Shown: positions 47,274 through 59,613 of the stretch, piece by piece
How positions within the stretch are numbered: position 1 is the first letter of the stretch
Layout of the letters: each line of letters starts with the position of its first letter
Source of the DNA: Fagopyrum homotropicum
Taxonomy: Eukaryota > Streptophyta > Magnoliopsida > Caryophyllales > Polygonaceae
Length of the DNA: 64,000 bases
Assembly: GCA_033239125.1 (NCBI GenBank)
Contig: BSWB01000005.1
Location: 14,685,447-14,749,446, forward strand
Direction of reading: 5' to 3'
Made by a program: the position numbers and the translations under genes
Notes under the pieces: generated by a model
Databases searched by the model: none
What the model was told of the DNA's origin: nothing
The model's input: only the letters and a program-made list of their open reading frames with translations

Positions 47274-50200
47274 ATGCGAAGATCTAGTGGAAAGGATTTA
47301 GCTCCATTCGATCCCGAACCGGAGAAAACCCTTCGATCTAGATCCAAGAACATCCGAAAAGAGAAAGAGATGGCCGGTAGAAATCTCCAAGCTGAGTTGG
47401 ATGAAGCCTTAGAGCAAATAAGGCTTAGAGATGAGCTCTTGGAGGAAGAAAGGAGACTTGCCAATGAGAGGCAAGAGGAAACTAGGAGGGAGATTGAAGA
47501 GATTAGGCAAGCCCTAGTTCAAGGAGAGCTTAATCGCCGACAACCTCCACCTCCTCCACCACAACCACAGCCGGCGGCCAATGTTAGGGTTGTTCCCATT
47601 GCTATTGAGGAGCCACAAACCCTAGGGAGACGTATGGATCCGGCACAAAGAGCACACCTACCGGGTGTGAATCTAGGAGATCCCGCAACCCACAACTATG
47701 AGCTCCGCCCTCAAGTTCTACAAATGATCCGGCACAATCAATTTGGAGGGATGGAAGGAGAATCTCCTCACCAACATTTGATGAACTACGAGATTTTGAT
47801 GGAGACTCTTAGACCGCCAAGATTGGAGAGCAACAACCATAAGCTTAGGGCTTTTTCCTTCTCTCTTAAGGATAAAGCCTTGGCTTGGTATCAATGTATT
47901 CCACAAGGGCGAGTTGGTACTTGGGAGGAGATGACAACCGAGTTCTTGACCAAATTCTTCCCACCTTCCAAGACCACCGAATTAAGAGGGAAGATCAATG
48001 CCTTCGTGATGAGGGATAAAGAAAGTTTGTTCAAGTCTTGGGAGAGATTCAAAGACCTTCTACTAGATTGTCCACACCATGGCATACCGAAAATTGAGCT
48101 ATTGGAGATCTATTTCAAGGGACTTGATGAAGATAGCCAATTCAAGCTTCAATCTCTTTCCGGTGGGACATTTATGGAGAAACATGTAGATGATGCTTGG
48201 GAATTTGTGGAGAAGCAAGCTCTAGTGATTGAGAAGTACTCTCATAGGTAGAGTGAAGGAAGAAAGGCGGGAGCATATGAGGTGAGCGAGGTCACCATGA
48301 GCAATTTCAAGCTTGACGCCATCAACAACGAATTGAAATCCTTGAGAGAGTTCTGTACTACAACCTTGAAGAGCCAAACAACTCCTCAAGTGCTTCCACA
48401 AGCTAACTTGTCTTCCAAGGAGGAAGATGTGAATTATATGGGAAGAGGCAACTTCAACAATTACCAAGGCCCAAGAAATTTCAACAACAACCGGCAATTC
48501 AACAATTTTCGGCCCAACCACAACCATCCCAGATTTTCTTACTCTAACCCGGATGGAGCCTTGAACCCTCCCGCCTCCTCAAGCACAACTCCACCACAAA
48601 GAGCTTCACAAGAACCTCCACCCGGTTTTCCTCAACCTTCAAAGGATAGAACCGAAGTCATGTTTGAGCAATTGCTAGGAAGGTTGAGTGGACTTGAGAG
48701 CACCGTGACTTCAATCTCTAAAGCTCAAAAGGTCTTGGAAGCACAATTCTTTCAAAAGGCGGGTGAAGCACATAGAGATCCGGGGAAGCTTCCCGGAAGA
48801 ACCGAAGACAACCCAAGAGGCCAAGTGTTGGCTATCACAACAAGGAGTGGGTTAAGTATGAAGGATCCTTTGCCCAAGGACCAAGCTAAGGGAAAGCAAG
48901 TAGTGGTAGAAGAGGGAAGAAGGCAAGAAGATGGAGGCAAGAGCAAGGATGTAGAGCCAACTTATGTAGCACCGCCTCCATACAAGCCGCCACTACCATT
49001 CCCACAATCAAGAGCAAGAGCTCGTTTGGACAATCACTTTGGTAAGTTCCTTGAACTAATGTCCAAGTTACATATTAACATTCCGTTCATGGATGCCATC
49101 TTAGGAATGCCGGCATATGGGAAATTTTTGAAAGAAATACTCTCCAACAAAAGGAAGTTGGAGGAGTATGGGGAGATAAGGATGACCAAGAGATCCTCGG
49201 AATTGATCCAAACCATGAAGGAAGAAATGCCTCCTAAGCTAAGGGATCCGGGCTCCTTTTGCGTCCCAATAGGAGTAGGAGATGTGAAGTACGAGGCCCT
49301 TCGTGATCTTGGGGCGAGTGTAAGCATCATACCGCTTGCACTTAGCAACAAGGTCGGGTTAGGAGAGCCAAAGCCGGTCAAGATGACCCTCTATATGGCG
49401 GACCGTTCTATCACTCATCCGGTTGGGATTCTAGAGGACATTCCGGTGCAGCTAGGAGGATTCTACGTGCCTATTGATTTTGTAGTGTTGGACATTCCGG
49501 CGGATTATCCGGTTCCTATCATCTTAGGAAGGCCTTTCCTAGCCACTTCCGGTTGCCTAGTGGATTGCAAGAACGGGACTCTCTCCTTCAACATCGGGGA
49601 AGAGAACATCAAGTTCAAGCTTTCCACAATGATGAAAGGGCCAACCCTTGATGAAGATATCTTCAACATAGTCGGGCAAGAAGAATCTAGAGAGATTGTG
49701 AGCTCGATATTGATCAAGGATTCCTTGGAAAAGGTTATCACCCTAAGCATGATGGAGAAAGGTGATGAAGAGGCTTGCAATGAAGAGGTCAATGCCTTGG
49801 AAGCCTTGAAAGAGGAGCCAAGAGTTGGATTTGAAAGCCACGAAGAAGTGTTGAACAACTGCAAATTCCACGGTCGAGATTTATGTTCCACGTCCGTCAA
49901 ACTTTCCGGACAACTCCGAGAAGCAAGCTTGGCAAGAACCACGGCCGTGGAAGATGAGCAACCCGTGTTTCCAACCGTGGTTTTCCCTGAATCAGCTCTT
50001 GATGATGATCACTCTTCTAGGAGCCATGGGGAGTCTTCCTTTGCTTTGGATTCATCTCATCCAACCTTATTTGGATCATCTTCAACCAATAAAGGTCCTC
50101 CCTCACTTGAACTTAAACCCCTTCCCTCGCATTTAAAGTATGCATTCCTTGGTGATAATTCTACGCATCCTGTGATTGTTAATGCATGCTTGAGTGATGA

Positions 50201-53018
50201 TGAACTTGCTAAATTGCTGCATGAACTAAGATTGCATAGGAAAGCCATTGGCTATACCATTGATGATTTGGTTGGCATTAAGCCATCTTTGTGCATGTAT
50301 AAGATAATGATGGAAGATAACCACAAACCCTCTATTGAACATCAAAGGAGATTGAATCCTATAATGAAAGAGGTGGTCAAAAAGGAAATCATTAAGTTAC
50401 TAGATGCGGGAATTATCTACCCTATCTCGGATAGTAAGTGGGTTAGCCCCGTTCATGTAGTGCCTAAGAAGGGTGGAATGACGGTAGTAACTAATGAGAA
50501 CAATGAACTAATACCGACTAGGACGGTTACGGGGTGGAGGATGTGCATTGATTATAAGAAATTGAACATGGCCTCTAGGAAAGATCACTTCCCGCTCCCC
50601 TTCATTGACCAAATGCTAGAAAGGTTAGCTCAACACTCTCATTTTTGCTATCTAGATGGATATAGTGGATTCTTCCAAATCCCTATCCACCCCGATGACC
50701 AAGAGAAAACGACTTTTACATGTCCATGGGGTACCTTTGCATATAGGAGAATGCCATTTGGGTTGTGTAATGCACCCGCCACCTTCCAAAGGTGTATGAT
50801 GGCTATCTTTTCTGAATACATAGAAAATATCATGGAAATGTTCATGGATGATTTCTCTGTTTATGGTTCTTCTTTCGATAATTGCTTGGCTAACTTGTCA
50901 TTGGTGTTGCAAAGATGTGAGGAGACAAATCTTGTCTTAAATTGGGAAAAATGCCACTTCATGGTAAGTGAAGGGATTGTGTTAGGACACTTGGTGTCTA
51001 ACCGTGGCATTGAGGTTGATAGGGCTAAGATTGAAACGATAGAGAAGTTGCCACCGCCTACCTCGGTGAAGGGGGTAAGGAGTTTCTTAGGGCATGCCGG
51101 TTTTTACCGAAGGTTTATTCAAGACTTCTCTAAAATTTCTAAGCCTCTCACTAACCTACTAATGAAAGATGTTGATTTTGTCTTTTCCAAGGATTGTCTA
51201 GAAGCTTTTTGTAGGTTGAAGAACGCCTTGATCTCCGCACCTATCATGCAACCTCCGGATTGGAGTCTACCATTTGAGATCATGTGCGATGCAAGTGATG
51301 TGGCCGTTGGGGCTGTTTTAGGGCAAAGGAAAGAAGGGCGCACTCATGCTATTTACTATGCTAGCAAGACGCTAGATGATGCCCAACTCAACTATGCTAC
51401 CACCGAGAAGGAGCTATTGGCGGTGGTGTATGCATTTGAGAAGTTCCGCTCATTCCTTGTTGGAGCGAAGGTCATAGTCTATACGGATCCTGCGGCGATC
51501 CGTTATCTACTTACCAAGAAGGAAGCCAAACCAAGGTTGATTCGGTGGATCCTTCTTCTTCAAGAGTTTGATTTGGAAATACGAGATAAGAAGGGATCCG
51601 AGAACTCTGTGGCGGATCACCTTAGTAGACTCCCACCATTGGAGCTTGGGAAAGACAACATCCCGATAGATGATTCATTCCGGGATGAACAATTGCAAAT
51701 GGTGGAGGAATGTTTGTTCCAAGTGGCTAGAGGAAGTGAGCCATGGTACGCCGACATCGTGAACTACTTAGTGTGTGAGGAAGTACCTCCCGGATTTACA
51801 TATGCACAAAGGAAGAAGTTCTTCAACGATGTACGGCATTACTATTGGAGTGAGCCACTTCTATTCAAGAGAGGCCCGGATGGGGTGCTTAGAAGATGCA
51901 TACCGGAGGATGAAGTGGAGAGTGTGATCCGGCATTGCCACTCCTTACCATGCGGAGGCCATGCTAGCTCACACAAAACATGTGCAAAGGTATTGCAATC
52001 CGGTTTTTATTGGCCTAACTTGTTTAGAGATGTGCAAGGTTTTGTAGCAGCATATGATGCTTGCCAAAGGACGGGCAACATCTCAAGGAGGAATGAAATG
52101 CCCTTGAACAACATCCAAGAAGTTGAAATTTTTGATGTATGGGGTGTAGATTTCATGGGACCATTCCCTTCTTCATGTGGCAATCTCTACATCCTATTGG
52201 CGGTGGACTATGTGTCAAGATGGGTAGAGGCAATCGCCTCTCCTACGAATGATGCCAAGGTGGTAGTGCGATTCTTCAACCGGGTGATCTTCCCTAGGTT
52301 TGGAACACCAAGGGTAATCATTAGTGATGGAGGGAAGCACTTCACAAATAGGAACTTTGGAGCACTTTTGGCCAAGTATGGGGTGACTCATAAGGTGGCA
52401 ACACCCTACCATCCCCAAACTAGTGGTCAAGTGGAGATCTCCAACCGAGAGATCAAGGCCATCCTCGAGAAGACGGTGTCTAGGACAAGGAAGGATTGGG
52501 CTATGAAGCTCGATGACGCACTATGGGCGTATAGAACCGCCTTCAAGACGCCAATTCGAACCACCTCCTACAAGTTGGTCTATGGCAAGGCTTTCCATCT
52601 TCCGGTGGAAATGGAGCATAGAGCTTATTAGGCCATTAAGTGGCTAAATTTTGACCTCAAGGAAGCGGGAGAAAAGAGGTTGCTTGATATCAATGCCCTT
52701 GAGGAGCTCCGGTTGGAAGCCTATGAGAATGCCCGGATCTACAAGGAGAGAACCAAAAAGTGGCATGACAAGAGGATCATTCCAAAGGAGTTGAGTGAAG
52801 GAGATCTTGTCCTTCTCTTCAACTCAAGGCTAAGGCTCTTTCCCGGAAAGCTCAAATCAAGATGGACCGGGCCATATGTGGTGAAGAAGATCTTTCCCCA
52901 TGGAGCTATTGAAATAGGAGGGGAGCATTGTGGAAATTTCAAAGTGAATGGGCATCGCTTGAAGAAGTATACTCCGGGAGCCCCGGTAGACATGATTGCC
53001 CCGCTTCACCTCGAATAG
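47274..53018 (+). pseudogene. E5 gag-pol polyprotein, intact frame except two amber codons
   Basis: ATG 47274 (MRRSSGKDLAPFDPEPEKT) to TAG 53016, one frame of about 1914 codons with TAG at 48249 (end of gag core) and TAG at 52629 (Trp codon of YWAIKW in integrase). Order: coiled-coil gag N-terminus with a Pro run, gag core (SLKDKALAWYQ, FFPPSKT), Asn-rich tail, protease (DLGASVSIIP, ILGRPFLATSG), RT (KKGGMTVV, MPFGLCNAPATFQ, FMDD), RNase H (IMCDASD, EKELLAVVYAFEKF), integrase with HCH...YDAC zinc region, VDFMGPF, SDGG and GQVE (DD35E, catalytic residues present), and a C-terminal domain with SRLRLFPGKLKSRWTGP. The protease-RT linker holds the family palindrome (49939-49950). With readthrough it could be close to functional; otherwise it is dead by two changes. 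Confidence 0.94.
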
Positions 53019-53062
53019 ACGCTCCCGAGTTTGGTCAAGCTAATGACCTTAAAGAAGCGCTT

Positions 53063-53080
53063 GGTGGGAGGCAACCCATT
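53063..53080 (+). ncRNA. E5 post-pol hairpin, loop AGGCAA
   Basis: GGTGGG-AGGCAA-CCCATT pairs with three GC, one TA and two GT pairs. Preceded by GACCTTAAAGAAGCGCTT. Same position as in the other elements but a different stem sequence. Confidence 0.7.
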
Positions 53081-54689
53081 GGTAACATTTTTCCCTTGTT
53101 CATTTTTGCTTAGATTTTTCTGTTTTTGTGTGCTTGTGTGTGTTTTGTCTTCCTTCGTGTGTGTGCTAGAGCATTAGTGGCATTGGAAGCCTTTCTTGGC
53201 GATGAAAATGATGATGAAACCCTCACCAATTATGGGTGGAGCGGACGCAGAACTTGGACGGCTAGCGGTGCCTAGCGCGGGTTCCGAAGCTTTGAAGGAT
53301 GCTTAGAGCTCTCTACCATGGTTGATAGGATCATCCAACATCAATTCATTTGAGAAATCCCGAATACCATAGCAAACAATTTTACATTGTGAGAACCTTC
53401 TTTCACTCTCTCTACTTCATTTACACATTGGGGACAATGTGTTTCTAAGTATGGGGTGGGGTTTGCATGATCCTTTGCATGATGAACATCTAGGATAGGT
53501 TAATATTTGCACATATCTTGCATTGTACATACACATTCCAAAAAAAAAAATCAGAAAATTTAAAATTTTTTTTTTGTGCTTTCTAGGCTTGGATATGATC
53601 CTAATGATGAAACTTGTCTTGTGATTGGCTATGAATGGCCTTATGTGTTGAATTGATAAATGCATATGTGGACTTGAACTACTTCTCTTAAATTATGTGA
53701 ATGACTTGTGATCATGATGATTGCCTAGAATGGATTGAGTATTGAAAGTCGAAATTACATGATAGTTCTTGCATACCATTTAGGAATGAATGAGGCATTT
53801 CATCTTTCTCTACTTCTCATCTTGATCATGATTGCTTGAGCACCTCAATTGATATAAAATCGACCTCCTTTAAACCCATCCGGGAATAGGAGCATGCTAG
53901 TGTGTTGAAATGTGCGAAAAGCAAGTGCGGGGTGAAGATGTAATGAAAAGAATGTCGTGAATGAAATGCTGAAATTATTGTGGAAGTGTAGCCAAAATAT
54001 AGGTTTGGGGGCGTTGGTTTAAATGACAAGTAACTCGGTACACTTCACATAATCGGGTGTTGGTGCCTTGCCAAAGTCAAATGAACCAATAGCCCTAACG
54101 AGCTTTGGTATGTGTCCCCGGTGTGGATGCACCTCGAAAAAGAGAAAAAGCCCGAGGATGGCTAATCACCGAGGTTTCGGCTATTGTACACCAATGCCAT
54201 TGTCTCAAAAATAAGTTAAAGAAAAAGAAAAGAAAGCAAGATAGGGAAAAATATACACTTGGGGGAAGTTGATCGAGGACAAGGATGTGAAGTTAGTTCC
54301 ATTCCCGGATTAGCATCACATAACCTAGAGAATCCCCCGCCCAATTGCAACGTTTCTTGGCCTTTTATGTCACAAGCCCTTATGACCTACTTGCATGTTT
54401 GTAAGACTTAGTAATCTAGATTGGATAGACTCTTGATCTTCTTGATCTCTTCATCTTCACATTTCATGCATGCTTTTGAGTTAAGTACAATTGTCTTTCC
54501 ATGCCCTTATTGTTTGATACATAATTGCTTATCCAATTGCCATTGATCATGACTATGAAGGTGATCCAATAGTAGAAGCACAAACCCAAAAAGATTTTAC
54601 CATTTTTCTGCATACATAAATCATGTCATCTTCTAGTCTATACGTGAGAATTTGCTCGGGGACGAGCAAACCTTAAGTATGGGGTATTT
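53081..54689 (+). other. E5 3' noncoding region and PPT; no Athila-type ORF
   Basis: No ORF of the Athila type remains between pol and LTR. Contains a PPT-like TAAGTATGGGGTGGGG (about 53439) after GGGGACAATGTG, an A-run and T-run near 53537-53575, the conserved 3' block (53999-54220) with a hairpin, and the true PPT TTAAGTATGGGGTATTT (about 54673-54689). Confidence 0.8.
54033..54058 (+). ncRNA. E5 3'-region hairpin
   Basis: ACTCGGT / ATCGGGT arms pair with two wobbles around ACACTTCACATA. Compare the perfect stem in E2. Confidence 0.55.
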
Positions 54690-56506
54690 TGATAACACAA
54701 TTTATAACATAGTTTTAGGTGTACATTTAGATAGAATTTTCGCTCATTCATGCATGATCTAGCATTAGTTCAAGACGTTTCGCACCCAATTCACATATTT
54801 TGTTGAGATAGACGTCTACACGGACTTGTGCACGTTTTGTAGGTATTTCGGGAAGTTTAGGAGCTTAAACGATGCGTTTGAAGATTGTTCATTTAGATGA
54901 CACACCCTCGGACTCATTAGGACACAAGCCAAGGGCTGAGGAGGACTCATGGAGCCTTACCAACACTAGCCATGTACCAAATCACAGCTTAAAGATCCAA
55001 GGCGAAGTTTCTGCATAAAATCACGGTTCTCTGACGAACCACGGCCGTGGAAATGACCGTGGATTTTGCCAGATTCTCGTGACAGCTGTGCCACGACTCT
55101 CATGGCCAGCTCATGCAAGATTTGTTATAAAAGTGGTCCTTCATGGGTTGTTTGAGGCAGCTGGGGTAGTTTGGGGAGCAGCTCATCCATTATCCATTTC
55201 TCTAACAAATATATTCTCAAGAATCAAGAGGTTTTTCTAGGAAGGAAAGTGCCAAAGAGAAGGAGAAGAACTCCATTGAAGAGGAGGAGAAGAACACACC
55301 ATAGCTTTCTTGTATTTCGAATTTCGTTTTCTAGAGATTGTATGAGTCTTTGAACCTTCTTTTGGAAGGGTTGTAAGTGGTTCTAATTCTAATCTTCAGC
55401 TTGGTTTTGAATTAAATTCACTTGTTCATCTCTTTTCCTTCATTATCTTGCAATGGATGATTTGATTCTATGTTTGTTTGTCTCGATTTTTGTTATGAAT
55501 GTTGTAGGCTAAATTGATGTGGTTCTAGGGTAAGGTAGGGATGGTTATGGCTAGAACTATGATAGGATGAACTAGATTTACCTTTGGATGACTTTTGCTT
55601 ACGAACGTAGCTTCTGTTAGAAATCACGGGTAGTTCTTGAAGAACCACGGCCGTGGTTTCGGTAGAACAAACCGTGATTTTCCCTGGTTCGAAGGATCTT
55701 GCCTTAGACTTATGGATTGTTGAAACCCTAAGTGTTTGCTGAGTTTTACCTATCCTAGGGTGACCTAGTGTAGTGACTAAGTGTTAGGAGAGACTTACCC
55801 GGTAATCCTTGCCCTTAGAATCTAAAATAGCAATCCTTAGGTAGTGGTGAGCCTAATAAGCCACCATTGGATTAGATGTGCTAGGATAGTTGCTTAGGAC
55901 TTCCCTTTCCAAGACTTACCCGGTAAGGATAGGTTAGACCCCTAATTTACAATCCGGTTTGTGTAAAATTCCTATCCTTAGGCTCTTAGAGACCTACCCG
56001 GTAATAAGACCTTAGGTGTGGACTAGTTGGACCATGAGACCTACCCGGTAATTGTTCCCAAATTAGATACACTTAATCCCAACATAAATTAGCTAATCCA
56101 AAGAACGAATAGATGACTTGAGTTCTATGCCATAACCGGAACCTCCGACCCCTAGAATCCGTCTTTTATTCCCTTGATCATTATATTGTTTGGTTTGTTC
56201 ATTTGTGCTTATTTTTAGTCTAGTTTGATTGTTTACCTTGCATGAATTGTGATCTTTGATTGATCACCAAAAACCAACCAAAAACAAATTAGATTTTTCA
56301 TTTCTTTGTTTCCCTCTTTTCTAACCTTAGACCTTCACTAACTTAATCACAAAAAACCGAATCAATTTCACCTTAGTCTTTGTGTTCGACCTCGGAATAC
56401 TATCCATACCACAAACGTCCCGTACACTGCGGGTGCGCTAGAAGTTAGGATAATTATAACGAGTATAAATTTAAGGCTTATTGCGTGCACACTTTTTAGC
56501 GTAACA
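54690..56506 (+). repeat. E5 3' LTR (1817 bp)
   Basis: TGATAACACAATTTATAAC to AGCGTAACA. Nearly identical to the 5' LTR, with an 11-bp insertion near 56280. Perfect family palindromes at 55039-55050 and 55645-55656. Confidence 0.95.
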
Positions 56507-56511
56507 AGTGA

Positions 56512-56882
56512 CACCTTACTCCGGAGAGCTCCCTACACCTTCTCCAGCGCTAGCCACGAAGACTGTCACCGCACCTGCGTCAACCCCTGGGGCCCCTGCA
56601 GTGACTTGCCCTGAAGAAGCGGAGACTAGCGCCCTTGAGCCTTCCCCTGCGCCTCTGCTTGCGCCTCAACCTGGGAGCTGGAAGATGAAGAGTCTGTGTC
56701 ACCGCCCCTGTGTTGACATTGGGATGCCCCGGCGGCTTGGCATCAGAAACGGCCGGAAGTTGAAGAGTCATACGTTTGAAGAGCATTAAAGATCCGCCCC
56801 TGCGGAATTGCCTAGCCGCCCTTGCGGCCATGAAGAAGATCAAGCATTTTTGCCTTCACCACCCCTGCGGATCTGAAGGCCG
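56512..56882 (+). mobile_element. E6 5' LTR, part 2
   Basis: GC-rich DNA with repeated GCGCCCCTGCGG-like motifs (about 56702, 56795, 56815 and 56863), the signature of E6. Ends with the solo-LTR target GGCCG (56878-56882). Confidence 0.7.
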
Positions 56883-58603
56883 TGTTCGCTCCAAATGGTG
56901 TGTGCAAGCTTTAAATTTATAACCCAAGATGTATACTTAAAATAAGGATGCGAACCCGCAGTGTACGGGTCAATCGTAGTAAAAGCAAGAATTCCGAGGT
57001 GTCGATCTCAGGGACTTAGGTGAAACAAATCCAATATAGGTAGTCAATGCAACTAATAACCACAAAAGCGATTAAAGCAATCAAAGATGATAAAAAGTCA
57101 ATTAAGGATATATGCAATTCTAGGGACTAAAGCATCTAGTTGTGGTTCCAACTCAAGATCTCAAGATAAGCGGACAAAGCTGAGGTTTTGCAAAGGGAAG
57201 GTGTTACTAAAGTGGAATAGATCACCGGGTAAGTCTCAAGGTACTAAGGAAAGGAATTATAATCTCAAACCAACACTCCAACTAAGCGAATAGAATCAAC
57301 CTTTACCGGGTAAGTCTCAGGCTAACTCACAAAGATGGAATGAAAGAACACTCAAACCCCAATAAAGGATGAACCTTTATTACCTACACTTATGATCTTG
57401 GGTAAACAAACAAAGGAATTACCGGGTAAGTCTCATCCTAGGCTTGCATTGAACCAGGAAAGGTGTAATAAGAATAGGATTTGGCAAACTCTAACAATTA
57501 ACTCTCAGTTACGGATCAGATAAGTCACCTCGGTCAGCCAAATTCCACCCCGGCCGAGATGTTCACCGACTGAACGAGATGTTCTAAGGTTAAGGATAAA
57601 GATTTGAGCTTTCAGGGTCCTACTGGAATTTAAGATTATTCTATCATTGTTTTTCCAACAACCTTCAGCCAATCACCCTAGAATCGCACAAGGAAATTAG
57701 TCACTCATCATCATGAAAGCAATAATCAAATATAAGGGAAGAAAGTGAATAATTGAACACAAAAACCTTAATAAAAAGGTTTCAATAACTGAATCAATTG
57801 TCAAACAAACAAGCGTTCCTTGGATCACAAATCCAACAAGACAATCAACAAGAAGGGAATCTAAGAAAGTCTTACAAAAACTCTTCACAAAAGCTATAAA
57901 AGCTATTAACTTCCTTTCTTCAACCTTCCTTCAACCTTCCTAACTACAGCTTCTTCAATCCCCAGCTGTTATGATGGTAGCCCATTTTTCGGTGATGCGC
58001 CGATGCTGAATTGTGGAAAACTCAGCCCTTTATATAGGAAAATTATCCTCCAAAGATAAAATATCTTGAAAAGATATTTTCCTAATAAAATATATCTATC
58101 TCTCATAAATAAATCCCTAAAATATATGATCTTCCTTCCAGAAATCCAGCCCAAAAATATAAGATCTCTCCTTCCCAAAATAGAAGATCTTATCCAAGAA
58201 TAATAATATATCTCGCCGCGTCCAAGGTGTTCGCCTCGGTCGGGACGCTCCTCTAGATCACCTCGGTCGAGATGGTATTGTAGCTGACCGAGGTGGCTCT
58301 AAACTGAAAGTGAAATCTCTCAAATCTGGTCCAAAGTAAATCTCTTTGTTAATTTCTTGCTTCCCGAATTCTTCCTTAAGCTCTTGAATGTAGCTTCAAT
58401 GACTCCTTAGCTCCTTTAGCTCCATTTTGATGCAAAACGTGCCATTTTACCTACGATTACAACGAAATTAGGTGTAGACCTCAATTCCCGCAAAGGTAGA
58501 TGAAACGACAATATAATCACATATTATACATCCAAACATGCAGATTATTGAAGATAAAATGTCTAAACAAGTCCCAAAATATAGACTATAATTCATGCTA
58601 TCA
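56883..58603 (-). mobile_element. Solo LTR of the E2/E4/E7 family, minus strand, TSD GGCCG
   Basis: On the plus strand it starts TGTTCGCTCCAAATGG and ends ATTCATGCTATCA, the exact reverse of the E2 LTR ends. Flanked by GGCCG (56878-56882, 58604-58608). 1721 bp with no internal region, so it is a product of LTR-LTR recombination. It is the only Athila-type insertion here in reverse orientation. Confidence 0.95.
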
Positions 58604-58608
58604 GGCCG

Positions 58609-59552
58609 CCCCTGCGGTTTAACGATAGAAGCTTTACTCCGGCTGTTTACACCACCTTTATGGCATTAAACGTGGCTGTTTTGGGCCGGTCATTTACTCA
58701 TATTTAGTGTCTTTTGTAGTATAAATAGTCCTTGGTTGATTGCTAGAATCATCCAACCGAATTATCCATCATTTTCCACTTAGAAACCAATTTTCTCATC
58801 ATTTCCATTGTAATGAGTTGTTAACTCACTTACTACATTGGGTTGGTTTGAAGCTGCGTTGTTACTTTGGTTGTATGTATTCTTTAATATAAGTTTCATT
58901 CAGTAATGCTTTGTGTTTCCTTGATCTCCATTGTCTAATTGCATGTTTTACTATTACTTGAGATTGATCACCTTAGGTTCGAAAGTGCGTGCAAAGAACT
59001 AGGATTAATAGGTTCCGGGTTCGGGTCTTTAATCTAGTAGTAAACTTTAAGTAATAACGGGTTGTAATTACTTAAAGAAAAGGAACACAAATAAAAAGAT
59101 AAGGTTAACGGTTTTAATCTATTCTTTATATCCCTTAGTCTTTATTTGAAAGCTAACTTGTTAAATGTTCTTGTAGGTTTACGGAACAGTAACCTGTTAA
59201 GTTGTGTTGATGCCGGTTGGCTCAACACATATATATGATCGAGACGGGAGATTACTTGAAAACTTGTAAAAGGAACTCACCAAAGTAGCAATTGCATGCT
59301 AAGAATCAACCTAGTGTAGATTCACCCATCATTGTCTTACTTGTTGCGTTATTCGTTTTCATAAGTTTTTGTGTGCATCAATTCTACCAAAACCCCTCTT
59401 TATTACTCGCTTTTATTATCAATAATTGCATCTAATAAAATGCCTTCACTCTCTTGGGTTTGACCCTTACTTAACCACTATACTTGTTTTAGTGCTAAGT
59501 CGGGATTATATTTTTGATAGGGTCTAGACGACCATAGAAATACCTTCAGTCA
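58609..59552 (+). mobile_element. E6 5' LTR, part 3
   Basis: Begins with CCCCTGCGGTTTAACG, restoring CCGCCCCTGCGG across the solo-LTR site. Includes TAGTATAAATAGTCC near 58719 (TATA) and ends CTTCAGTCA, 5 nt before the PBS. Confidence 0.75.
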
Positions 59553-59557
59553 AATTT

Positions 59558-59574
59558 TGGCGCCGTTGCCGGGG
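59558..59574 (+). other. E6 primer binding site (tRNA-Asp)
   Basis: TGGCGCCGTTGCCGGGG. Confidence 0.93.
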
Positions 59575-59613
59575 AGTTTAGTGTTTTTATTCTATTGTTA
59601 TTATTGATTATTA

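Larger units (their letters stand above)
45327..56506 (+). mobile_element. E5: nearly complete Athila-type retrotransposon, 11.2 kb
   Basis: LTRs of 1806 and 1817 bp (the difference is one 11-bp insertion near 56280), target duplication AGTGA (45322-45326, 56507-56511), PBS, gag-pol with integrase, hairpins and PPT. The first two bases of the 5' LTR are TA instead of TG (a G to A change). The LTRs otherwise differ at only a few places, so this is the youngest or among the youngest insertions. It lacks an Athila-type ORF. Confidence 0.95.
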
